Positions 1 to 5,105 are shown, counted from the first letter of the stretch. The stretch: DNA of 5,365 nt from an uncultured Bacilli bacterium (GCA_934148875.1 CAKPDJ010000072.1:1-5365), one strand, 5' to 3'. Notes: generated by a model not told the origin, from the letters alone. Translations and numbers: made by a program.

Positions 1-116
1 CAATCATCATTTATATTATTATCAATATATTGTGAACCATCATATAAAGCATATTGTAATAACTTATATAATTTTTCTTTATCTTCATGTTTTACCTCAA
101 CTATTTCACAATTCAT
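1..116 (-). CDS. GNAT-like N-acetyltransferase, N-terminal part (runs off the left edge)
   Basis: An open frame begins with ATG at 116 and continues without a stop to base 1, giving 38 codons. It starts MNCEIVEVKHEDKEKLYKLL and goes on QYALYDGSQYIDNNINDD. A purine-rich GGTGG lies about 4 nt before the ATG. The opening beta strand, the 'xxKEKLYxLLQYxLYDGSQY' helix and the following acidic stretch resemble the start of GNAT-family acetyltransferases, which move an acetyl group from acetyl-CoA to an amine. The acetyl-CoA-binding motif would lie outside the window, so family membership rests on the N-terminal pattern alone and the substrate is unknown. A terminator (150-184) separates it from the gene upstream, so it is probably transcribed on its own. 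It is the left-most visible accessory gene downstream of secA. Confidence 0.55.
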   Translation of the reverse strand, partial: MNCEIVEVKHEDKEKLYKLLQYALYDGSQYIDNNINDD

Positions 117-149
117 TTTACCACCACTTCATATATAATTATATCACAT

Positions 150-184
150 AAAAAGTCTTATTTCTCATTATAAGAAATAAGACT
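150..184 (-). terminator. Strong intrinsic terminator after the 135-codon ORF
   Basis: A perfect 12-bp inverted repeat, AGTCTTATTTCT at 154-165 and AGAAATAAGACT at 173-184, encloses a 7-nt loop. Read on the minus strand, the hairpin runs directly into TTTTT. The plus strand has no T-run after the hairpin, so the terminator acts on minus-strand transcripts. It ends the transcript of the 274-681 ORF and insulates the GNAT-like gene. Confidence 0.85.
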
Positions 185-273
185 AACAACCAAATACTTA
201 TTAAAACTTAATAGTATCTATAATATCAAAATTATGTCTACTCTATGAGGTTCATATCACTACATGATACACT
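185..273. other. Short spacer with no recognised feature
   Basis: This A+T-rich stretch lies between the TAG stop of the 135-codon ORF and the terminator hairpin. I see no open frame of note, no fourth secA-tail copy and no convincing repeat in it. Confidence 0.5.
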
Positions 274-681
274 CTATTCACTCTTTGCTTTATCATCAAT
301 TTTATTACTTATTGCTTTTAAAGTTTCTAAATTTAATTGCTTTCTTAGAGTTAACTCTAAAACCAATAGAAATAACCATATCCAAATTATAATATTTGTA
401 TTGTAAACTTGTTTCACATCATTACCCATATGTTCCATTTTAGAACATGTGCTATTTTCTTCAAGTTCTTGATAATTTAATTGATAATTTATTAATGATT
501 GCATTGCAGTCATAACTGCCATAGATTCAAATATATCTTTTCTGTAAAAACCATTAGTTAAGTATCCTGTTATACCATTATCTTTTTTATTACTACTATT
601 ACCAAGAATGCCTTCAATAACTTTATTTAAAGAATTCCCATTTTTAACATAATTAAACATCCGATTTATCATCTTGTACAT
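274..681 (-). CDS. Truncated DUF84-like (inosine/xanthosine triphosphatase family) remnant with an added membrane segment
   Basis: A 135-residue ORF. Residues about 7-65 follow the pattern of the C-terminal half of the DUF84/YjjX family, which hydrolyses non-canonical purine triphosphates: VKxGxSLxxVI, then NGITGYLTNGxxxRKDxFxxxAV, comparable to the family's 'GAIGxxTxGxxxRxxxxxQAVxxA'. The roughly 100 N-terminal residues that hold most of the nucleotide site in this family are missing. A stop codon lies directly before the ATG, and no Shine-Dalgarno site is visible there. After residue 66 the resemblance ends. A single hydrophobic stretch (about residues 96-113, NIIIWIWLFLLVLELTL) follows, then a charged tail. 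It starts 19 nt after the stop of the 120-codon gene and is followed by a terminator. It is probably a degraded gene fused to unrelated sequence rather than an active enzyme. The DUF84 call is by eye and moderately certain. Confidence 0.45.
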   Translation of the reverse strand: MYKMINRMFNYVKNGNSLNKVIEGILGNSSNKKDNGITGYLTNGFYRKDIFESMAVMTAMQSLINYQLNYQELEENSTCSKMEHMGNDVKQVYNTNIIIWIWLFLLVLELTLRKQLNLETLKAISNKIDDKAKSE

Positions 682-700
682 TTACTTAACAATGTCAAAA

Positions 701-1063
701 TTAATACCTAATATTTTCACTACAGTTTTCTATATTATTAATACTAGTTCTAATATAAGTTAGCAAACTCTTATCATATACATCTATTTCAACAAATATG
801 TTATCTATTACTTTCATTTCCAACAATAATTTATTATCATCAAATAATTGTAATTGAAGTTGAACGATATAATAATCCTCTTGTTCTATAATTTTGTGAA
901 ATTCTATATCATTATATTCGAATTTATTAAATAGAAAACTGCAGTCTCTTCTAAATACTTCATCATAATCAACTCTCCATATATATAAATTATTAGTTAT
1001 TTTTTTGAACAATTTATCTAAATATTTATCATACTGATTTTTAATTTGGAATTTTACCTTCAT
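701..1063 (-). CDS. 120-residue protein of unknown function, possibly DUF2691-like
   Basis: This is a well-formed small gene. ATG at 1063 is preceded by AGGAGG (CCTCCT on the plus strand, 1068-1073) with a 4-nt gap, the best ribosome site in the left part of the window. The protein starts MKVKFQIKNQYDKYLDKLF and is rich in Lys, Asp and aromatic residues. It has no membrane segment, signal peptide or Cys motif. The pattern 'FxIxNxYxxYL...YxWxVDxDEV...FLF...FxKIIEQxDYYIV' recalls the DUF2691 family of small Bacillota proteins, which has no known function. I hold that likeness only tentatively, since the protein is shorter than the family members I recall. A TATAAA-like -10 lies upstream. The RhuM remnant lies just upstream, and the gene may be the first of a two-gene transcript with the 274-681 ORF. 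Confidence 0.6.
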   Translation of the reverse strand: MKVKFQIKNQYDKYLDKLFKKITNNLYIWRVDYDEVFRRDCSFLFNKFEYNDIEFHKIIEQEDYYIVQLQLQLFDDNKLLLEMKVIDNIFVEIDVYDKSLLTYIRTSINNIENCSENIRY

Positions 1064-1094
1064 ATAACCTCCTAAAGAAATACTTTATAATGTT

Positions 1095-1232
1095 TTATAT
1101 TGATATATTAAATAATTCTGCCATCAATTATTGAGATAATCATACTGTTTCGTTCTCTAATTTAACATCTATTTTTATTTTGCCATATTCTAATTGACAA
1201 ATTACAACATTGTTTTTTTCTTTAAAACTTTT
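1095..1232 (-). pseudogene. RhuM-family N-terminal remnant with two in-frame stops
   Basis: Reading the minus strand in one frame from just after a TAG at about 1233 gives ...NNVVICQLEYGKIKIDVKL, ENETV, stop, LSQ, stop, LMAELFNISI, stop. This matches the opening of virulence RhuM-family proteins, which typically read 'IxLYQTEDGxxxIxVRxExETVWLTQxQMAELF' (a helix-turn-helix-like DNA-binding start). The first internal stop (TGA, 1140-1142) sits where the conserved Trp is expected, and the second (TAA, 1128-1130) sits at a Gln position. Each is one base change from the expected codon. No start codon or ribosome site is seen, and the frame ends at TAA (1095-1097) where the family would continue for hundreds of residues. 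It is a dead 5' fragment. It lies on the distal side of the third secA-tail copy, so it is probably the eroded cargo of an older insertion. Confidence 0.6.
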
Positions 1233-1246
1233 CTATTTTTAAATTA

Positions 1247-1280
1247 AAAGGTATAACATAACTAGTTTGTATACACCTTT
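1247..1280 (-). terminator. Probable intrinsic terminator behind the third secA-tail copy
   Basis: On the minus strand AAAGG then TATA (1280-1270) can pair with TATA then CCTTT (1256-1248), with a 2-nt bulge on one side and a 13-nt loop. A run TTTT followed by AATTT comes next. The stem is weaker than the other terminators here. It sits 16 nt after the stop of the tail copy, the same relative place as the terminators behind secA and behind the second copy. Confidence 0.5.
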
Positions 1281-1296
1281 CTCCTATTTAAATTTA

Positions 1297-1341
1297 TTAC
1301 TTTCCACAACAGTTTTTATATTTTTTCCCCGAACCACATGG
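1297..1341 (-). repeat. secA 3'-tail copy 3 (45 nt, encodes PCGSGKKYKNCCGK-stop), putative attachment site
   Basis: Read on the minus strand from 1341 to 1297, this block encodes the last 14 residues of SecA and TAA. It differs from the true secA end (5144-5188) at 8 of 45 positions, all synonymous. Upstream the frame reads KLQKIADST and then hits a TAG, with no likeness to SecA, so the block is not the end of a gene. Likeness stops exactly before the Pro codon, as it does in copy 2. It is interpreted as the displaced secA tail left behind when the Mrr-bearing module inserted. Confidence 0.8.
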
Positions 1342-1348
1342 TGTAGAA

Positions 1349-1368
1349 TCTGCAATTTTCTGCAATTT
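1349..1368. repeat. Two perfect 10-bp tandem units (TCTGCAATTT) beside tail copy 3
   Basis: TCTGCAATTT occurs at 1349-1358 and again at 1359-1368, followed by a degenerate third unit (TCTACATTT). The units begin only 7 bp from the secA-tail block. Short helical-phase direct repeats beside a crossover core resemble integrase arm-type sites. That role is inferred. A small inverted repeat, TTACAA-N5-TTGTAA (1388-1404), lies a little further in. Confidence 0.6.
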
Positions 1369-1461
1369 CTACATTTTTTTGTCGAAATTACAAAGAACTT
1401 GTAAAAACTACAACCAAATTTTACTCTAAAATTAACACAAAACGTATGTAAAAATCAATTA

Positions 1462-3360
1462 TTATTTTTCAAATTTTTTTAAGACATCTTCGTTATGATC
1501 TTCTTCAAAAGTATAATCAGCTAATTTCTTTAAATCCTTTCCATCAATTAGGATTACATTATTTGCTTTAGCTAGTTCTTCAGCACCTGGTGTAAATTCA
1601 CTATTTGTTACTACAACACCTTGATTAGCATTATAAAACTTTAACGCACCTGCAATTTCCTGGACTGGGGTATTACTTAGTTTACCTGTATAGTATTTTG
1701 CCTGTACAGCATAAACATAGTCTTCCTTTTTTAATATTAAGTCAGCTCCCTGATCTCCCGATTTTCCATTATGTTTAGCTTTGTAACCCAAATCTTTAAA
1801 TAAATTAACTAAATATAATTCAAATTGGGTTCCTGTTGTAATATTATTAAGAGTATATTTTCCACTCAATTCAATTTTTTCTTTTTCAAAGTCACCTTTT
1901 AAATATCTATCTTTATCTGAAACCTTATTGTTATGTTCTACACTGTCATAATATAAGTTAGCATATTCGTTTGTTCTACCTAATGAATTTAATAATAAAT
2001 CGAAATTGTTGATATCAATCGTATTAGTTATTTTATACAAAATGTATCTGTTAATTTCTAGACTTCTGTGATTTTCTGAAACATTTCTAATCCATTCTCT
2101 CATATCGTTATCAAGTGTAGATAAATCTGTAATTTTTTCTTCTTGAATATTTGCTATTTCTTCATCCTTTTTTGAAATATTCTTATGATTAATTCTATTA
2201 GTCATTGTTGCAATTGCTATACCATATAACAATTCATCATTTATAAATCCAAGGTTTGATTTATAAAACTCATCATAAATAGGTCTGGATTTTTTGATTA
2301 CTACATCAACATTCTTAATTTCTTTTGCCATATTAGAAATAATTTTATAAAATTCACTATTTTCGTTTAATTGCTTAACTTTTCTCTCAACAAAAATCAT
2401 CTTTGAAATGCAAGTACATGTTGCTAATACATCAACTAAGTATCTCATTGAATCTTTAAATCTATAATCCATTTCTTCAAAAAGTTTTTCTGTCCCATCA
2501 TAGTCTTGTTCATAACTTGAAATTGTCTTATAAAATTTGATGCTAGTAAACATTGACATTGATTCCATAAAAATTCTTATATAATTATTATAAAATTCAA
2601 CGTATCTACTTCTATTTTGTGATGGTAATGTTTCTCTAATTCTATATTTAATATATGTGCTCAATTCTGAACAATATTTGTTAATTTTGCTTATATAATA
2701 AGTATCAGTATATAAATTATTTAATTCATATTCATCTTCCATATCTTGTGAATCTATGCAAAATGCCATAACTAATTTGCTTATATTTATTTCAGGCATA
2801 TCAGTATTAAAAACACTGTGATGTTTTTCTCGAGTTTCACCAATCATTTTTGCAATGGCATTAATTGTCATTATATCCAAATTTTGAAAATTTTCTTTTA
2901 TTTTGTTTTCGTATTCAATAACAGCAAGTACTTTGGCATTTCTTTTTCTAATGATTGAATTATAAAACTTATGAAAAATGTCTGTTTTATCGCTTTCTTC
3001 TTCAATTGTTCTATTTTCCACATCAATAAATTGTTTTTTGTTGGTAGCAAACATTATTATCCAAAAAACTAATACTACAACTACGTATGTAAAAATATGT
3101 GAATAAGTAATTTCTTCTGATGAAAACAAAAATGGAGCGATTAGAAATGTCCCTATTCCTAATGCAATTTTTCTTCCTATCGAAAAATTCTTGTTACATA
3201 ATTTACAAATGTAATAAAAAGTTGGATATATAAGTATTGCTAGAAATAAAAATGATATTCCATCCATTATGCTTCCAACATCTTTTGAAAATAATAAAAT
3301 TATGCCAAATAATAGCATCATCGTGCCAAAAATGTAAGATAAAATTTTTTTAGTTTTCAT
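1462..3360 (-). CDS. Membrane-anchored Mrr-type restriction endonuclease
   Basis: A 632-residue protein with ATG at 3360 and GAGGTG 8 nt upstream. Residues 1-106 hold four hydrophobic segments (about 6-25, 31-52, 64-80 and 88-105), enough to anchor the protein in the inner membrane. Residues about 110-490 are a charged, mostly helical region I do not recognise. Residues about 507-617 are an Mrr-type catalytic domain of the PD-(D/E)xK superfamily: GTQFELYLVNLF (Glu514), GDQGADLIL (Asp540) and QAK (Gln553, Lys555), ending with GVVVTNSEFTPGAEELA. The catalytic residues are all present, so the nuclease is probably active on DNA. Mrr-family enzymes cut modified or foreign DNA. Membrane tethering suggests action on DNA entering the cell or on a membrane-linked signal; this part is inference. 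It stands alone between two secA-tail copies, with no methylase or partner nearby, as expected for a stand-alone or modification-dependent system. Confidence 0.85.
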   Translation of the reverse strand: MKTKKILSYIFGTMMLLFGIILLFSKDVGSIMDGISFLFLAILIYPTFYYICKLCNKNFSIGRKIALGIGTFLIAPFLFSSEEITYSHIFTYVVVVLVFWIIMFATNKKQFIDVENRTIEEESDKTDIFHKFYNSIIRKRNAKVLAVIEYENKIKENFQNLDIMTINAIAKMIGETREKHHSVFNTDMPEINISKLVMAFCIDSQDMEDEYELNNLYTDTYYISKINKYCSELSTYIKYRIRETLPSQNRSRYVEFYNNYIRIFMESMSMFTSIKFYKTISSYEQDYDGTEKLFEEMDYRFKDSMRYLVDVLATCTCISKMIFVERKVKQLNENSEFYKIISNMAKEIKNVDVVIKKSRPIYDEFYKSNLGFINDELLYGIAIATMTNRINHKNISKKDEEIANIQEEKITDLSTLDNDMREWIRNVSENHRSLEINRYILYKITNTIDINNFDLLLNSLGRTNEYANLYYDSVEHNNKVSDKDRYLKGDFEKEKIELSGKYTLNNITTGTQFELYLVNLFKDLGYKAKHNGKSGDQGADLILKKEDYVYAVQAKYYTGKLSNTPVQEIAGALKFYNANQGVVVTNSEFTPGAEELAKANNVILIDGKDLKKLADYTFEEDHNEDVLKKFEK

Positions 3361-3368
3361 ATTGTAAA

Positions 3369-3389
3369 CACCTCATTATAATTATAACA
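3369..3389 (-). promoter_or_regulatory. Extended -10 promoter element and ribosome site of the Mrr-type gene
   Basis: On the minus strand TG-T-TATAAT (3389-3381) forms an extended -10 element, and a second TATAAT follows at 3380-3375. GAGGTG (3374-3369) is the Shine-Dalgarno site, 8 nt from the ATG at 3360. No good -35 hexamer is seen, which an extended -10 can tolerate. If the first -10 is used, transcription would start close to or within the ribosome site, leaving a very short leader. Confidence 0.45.
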
Positions 3390-3429
3390 TACTAATACAT
3401 TTTTTGATAATATTTACCCTAAAATCCGC

Positions 3430-3471
3430 AGAAAAAAAGTATCTAAAACGCATCTAATAGTACTTTTTTCT
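3430..3471. repeat. Inverted repeat enclosing two ATCTAA direct repeats, near the right end of module B
   Basis: AGAAAAAAAGTA (3430-3441) and TACTTTTTTCT (3461-3471) are near-perfect inverted arms. The segment between them, together with the arm junction, holds ATCTAA at 3441-3446 and 3452-3457, exactly 11 bp apart. The same hexamer pair at the same spacing occurs at 5047-5063 downstream of secA. It lies between the Mrr promoter and the copy-2 terminator. It may be a recombinase site or an operator; I cannot tell which. Confidence 0.5.
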
Positions 3472-3487
3472 AATTTCATGGCATAAG

Positions 3488-3516
3488 AAAACCCGAGTTT
3501 TTCTCTATTTCTCGGG
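3488..3516 (-). terminator. Intrinsic terminator behind secA-tail copy 2
   Basis: On the minus strand CCCGAG (3516-3511) pairs with CTCGGG (3497-3492) across a 13-nt loop, followed by TTTTC. It sits 8 nt past the TAG of tail copy 2. It therefore looks like the former secA terminator, carried with the tail. Confidence 0.7.
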
Positions 3517-3524
3517 AATTTATA

Positions 3525-3569
3525 CTACTTTCCACAACAATTTTTATATTTCTTTCCACTGCCACAAGG
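3525..3569 (-). repeat. secA 3'-tail copy 2 (45 nt, encodes PCGSGKKYKNCCGK-stop), putative attachment site
   Basis: Read from 3569 to 3525, this block encodes the SecA C-terminal PCGSGKKYKNCCGK followed by TAG. It differs from the true secA end at 12 of 45 positions and from copy 3 at 9, every change synonymous, including a Ser codon switch from TCA to AGT. Upstream the frame reads ICKNHQYKR, lacks the Cys that should precede Pro, and reaches a TGA about 80 bases up. No ribosome site is seen. It is not a gene of its own. It marks the junction between the AlbA_2 module and the Mrr module. Confidence 0.85.
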
Positions 3570-3600
3570 CCTTTTGTATTGGTGATTTTTGCAGATTTCG

Positions 3601-3660
3601 GGAGCACTTGGTTCATTAATTAGGCACTTGGTTGCACTTATGAGCACTCCATATCACTTG
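3601..3660. repeat. 10-bp-phased CACT repeats beside tail copy 2
   Basis: CACT occurs at 3605, 3625, 3635, 3645 and 3655, so five of six consecutive 10-bp steps carry it; at the sixth, CATT sits one base off phase (3614). Three copies are the longer CACTTGG (3605, 3625, 3655). The 10-bp spacing puts every copy on the same face of the helix. The array starts about 30 bp from tail copy 2. It is comparable in position and period, though not in sequence, to the repeats beside tail copy 3. Confidence 0.65.
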
Positions 3661-3673
3661 GCAAACCCAGCAG

Positions 3674-3685
3674 AACTTATCTAAA
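3674..3685 (+). repeat. 12-bp repeat AACTTATCTAAA, left-end copy of module A
   Basis: AACTTATCTAAA at 3674-3685 is found again in the same orientation at 5053-5064, near the other end of the same module. This pairs the two ends of module A. The sequence is A+T-rich, but a shared 12-mer at both ends, with a further related copy at 5044-5054, is unlikely to be only chance. Confidence 0.5.
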
Positions 3686-3704
3686 ATAATTTATTTTTAA
3701 TTTA

Positions 3705-3866
3705 TTACAATTCTTTAGTATTTGTTTTTTCTTTGAAAATTAATTCTTTTGATTCTACATTTTTAAAATAGAAGAATGGCTTACTATGATCTATAATTTC
3801 ATTTAACTTTTTATTAACATAATAGTTTTGTTCTCCTGAACCACCACCACATAATATTAACTTCAT
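3705..3866 (-). pseudogene. Truncated peptidase S51 / class I glutamine amidotransferase-like ORF (53 codons)
   Basis: ATG at 3866 lies 17 nt after the AlbA_2 stop and has a weak AGGA 9 nt upstream, so it could be translated after that gene. The protein starts MKLILCGGGSGEQNYYVNKK and continues LNEIIDHSKP. This is the opening of peptidase-E/S51-like 'type 1 glutamine amidotransferase-like' proteins: first beta strand, GGGSGEQ turn, helix, then KPxLY. Family members usually run to around 200 residues or more. Here the likeness ends near residue 34 (FFYF), and a lysine-rich tail of about 19 residues leads to TAA. The conserved GGN and the nucleophile-elbow GxSAG motifs are absent, so it cannot be an active enzyme. 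It looks like a 5' fragment cut by deletion or recombination near the left end of module A. Confidence 0.55.
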
Positions 3867-3883
3867 ACTATTAATTCCTATAA

Positions 3884-4894
3884 TTATTGAATCATATCAT
3901 TATTTCTTTGTTGATATTCAATTGAAAGCTTTCCAAAATACTTTTCTTTGTTTTCTATTTTTGCAAGTTCATCTTTTACAACATCATATGCTAATTTTGA
4001 ATATTTTGGAATTTTAGTTTTTGAAGAAGTTTTAATTATTTGATTAAATCTTGGGTCTCCAGAAAACTTTAAATGATGAATAATTGTTTGCGCTTGATAA
4101 CTTGATATATTATTGTCTTTTGCAATATCCTTTGTAAAATATGGATAATCAACATTAATATTTGTTTTTTCTTTAACTTTCATTATATTACTTGAATTTA
4201 ATGAACCTATTACTTTTAATGTTGGTTCTCCGTCATTTTCATCAAATTTACCGCTTTCAATAAATTTAACTTCCTTTTTTAAATTCGTCAATAACTCTTC
4301 ATCAATAAACACAGGTACCTGTCCCCATTGTATCCTACCAGTATTACTATTAACAATCTGGATATTCTCTGGACCCTCTTTTATTATAGCGTTAAAATTT
4401 TTCATAATTGATTCGCGCTCAATTTGTTTTATATCATCTATAATATTTCTTAATTCAGCATAATTAATTAATTCACTTCTACCAGAATATCTATAATATA
4501 TACTTCCTTCTTTTAATATATCACTTTCATTTTTTTTACAAATTACTGGTTTATATCGCAATTCCTCTACCTTAATATAACCCAACTCTTTTTCATCTAC
4601 AAAAAAAGTATCAATTTCAAAATCTAATATTACTGACATATCTTCCTTCATAAATTGAACTATCTTTTCTGGATCAATATTATAAAACTGCGAGTCTTTA
4701 CCTAATCCTTTAATAGTTCTAGGTGAATCTGTAATTCCAAATATTATAGTTCCGCCACGATTATTAGCAAATGCCATCATAGTCTTAAAATATTTTGCTA
4801 AACTTCCAAAATTAAATGTTTCCTTGTATTCTATTGTTAATCCTTCATTTCTAAGTCTATTACCATTTGATATAAATATTTGACTCTCATCCAT
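3884..4894 (-). CDS. AlbA_2 (Schlafen-type, ATP-binding-like) domain protein with a C-terminal winged-helix-like region
   Basis: A 336-residue soluble protein. The ATG at 4894 is chosen because GAGGTG lies 6 nt upstream (4906-4901). The longer frame begins with a GTG that is itself part of that ribosome site. Residues about 18-150 are an AlbA_2 (Slfn) domain: IEYKET near 21-26, MMAFANNRGGTIIFGITD at 39-56 and GSIYYRYSGRSELI at 130-143. Residues 160-250 are unassigned. Residues about 251-310 (YFTKDIAKDNNISSYQAQTI, then HHLKFSGDPRFNQ) look like a helix-turn-helix or winged-helix module. AlbA_2 proteins occur in transcription regulators and phage-defence loci, and related Schlafen domains can cleave tRNA or bind nucleic acid. 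Which applies here is unknown. It has its own candidate promoter and operator and stands between two secA-tail copies, so it is the likely cargo of module A. Confidence 0.8.
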   Translation of the reverse strand: MDESQIFISNGNRLRNEGLTIEYKETFNFGSLAKYFKTMMAFANNRGGTIIFGITDSPRTIKGLGKDSQFYNIDPEKIVQFMKEDMSVILDFEIDTFFVDEKELGYIKVEELRYKPVICKKNESDILKEGSIYYRYSGRSELINYAELRNIIDDIKQIERESIMKNFNAIIKEGPENIQIVNSNTGRIQWGQVPVFIDEELLTNLKKEVKFIESGKFDENDGEPTLKVIGSLNSSNIMKVKEKTNINVDYPYFTKDIAKDNNISSYQAQTIIHHLKFSGDPRFNQIIKTSSKTKIPKYSKLAYDVVKDELAKIENKEKYFGKLSIEYQQRNNDMIQ

Positions 4895-4900
4895 TATAAT

Positions 4901-4906
4901 CACCTC
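4901..4906 (-). promoter_or_regulatory. Ribosome binding site that fixes the AlbA_2 start
   Basis: GAGGTG on the minus strand lies 6 nt before the ATG at 4894. The upstream GTG (4903-4901) is inside this site and so is unlikely to be the start codon. Confidence 0.75.
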
Positions 4907-4929
4907 AATATAATCAAAAGTTTTTTACT

Positions 4930-4957
4930 ATTTTATCACAATTATTATTTTTTGCAA
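4930..4957 (-). promoter_or_regulatory. Candidate sigma-A-type promoter of the AlbA_2 gene
   Basis: On the minus strand TTGCAA (4957-4952), a 16-bp spacer and TAAAAT (4935-4930) form a plausible promoter, with about 35 nt from the -10 to the ATG at 4894. The -35 lies within one arm of the inverted repeat at 4952-4977, so a protein bound there would block transcription. The A+T-rich context lowers confidence. Confidence 0.4.
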
Positions 4958-4977
4958 TTATGACAAAATAATTGCAA
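4952..4977. repeat. Perfect 10-bp inverted repeat TTGCAATTAT-N6-ATAATTGCAA (possible operator)
   Basis: The arms at 4952-4961 and 4968-4977 are perfect, with a 6-nt spacer. A third copy of TTGCAATTAT lies at 5094-5103, just before the secA terminator. Position over the -35 of the AlbA_2 gene fits an operator, and the AlbA_2 protein's own winged-helix-like region would be a natural candidate to bind it. A recombinase site is another possibility. Confidence 0.5.
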
Positions 4978-5043
4978 CACCAATTTTTCTTTATCTTATA
5001 AGGGATTTAAAGAATTTTAACACCTATTTTTAACATTAAAAAC

Positions 5044-5064
5044 CTTATCTAAAACTTATCTAAA
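5044..5064 (+). repeat. Tandem CTTATCTAAA repeats (11-bp period) at the secA-proximal end of module A
   Basis: CTTATCTAAA occurs at 5044-5053 and 5055-5064, 11 bp apart, and the second is part of the 12-mer shared with 3674-3685. The ATCTAA core at the same 11-bp spacing recurs at 3441-3457 near the matching end of module B. A short palindrome, AGGCA-N5-TGCCT (5064-5078), follows directly. Confidence 0.55.
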
Positions 5065-5105
5065 GGCATTTTTTGCCTCAACTTACCTAAATATTGCAAT
5101 TATAT

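Larger units (their letters stand above)
1342..3569 (-). mobile_element. Putative secA-tail cassette B carrying the Mrr-type nuclease
   Basis: This 2,228-bp unit is bounded by tail copy 3 (outside its left edge) and tail copy 2 (inside its right edge). It contains one intact gene (1462-3360), a 10-bp repeat pair at the left end, and an 11-bp-spaced ATCTAA pair inside an inverted repeat near the right end. It encodes no integrase or transposase. Its exact ends depend on where in the 45-nt core the crossover falls. The unit is deduced from repeat structure, not from a known element family. Confidence 0.5.

Noticed and set aside
1095..1232. TGA in place of the RhuM tryptophan could mean that TGA codes for Trp in this organism
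   Set aside because: The Trp codons I checked in the two long genes are TGG, and the same fragment also has a TAA stop, so decay is the simpler explanation.
1297..1370. A short SEC-C peptide at tail copy 3
   Set aside because: An in-frame TAG lies about 27 bases above the block and no start codon or ribosome site is present.
3525..3651. A short open frame from a GTG near 3648 that ends in the SEC-C tail, as a possible small zinc protein
   Set aside because: It has no ribosome site, a TGA lies just upstream, the first Cys of the CPC motif is missing, and the upstream codons are the 10-bp repeat array. It is better explained as the relic tail plus flanking repeats.
3601..3660. CRISPR-like array
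   Set aside because: The unit is only 10 bp with no room for spacers, and there are no cas genes.
3884..4903. GTG at 4903 as the start of the AlbA_2 gene
   Set aside because: That GTG is part of the GAGGTG ribosome site for the ATG at 4894, which has correct spacing.
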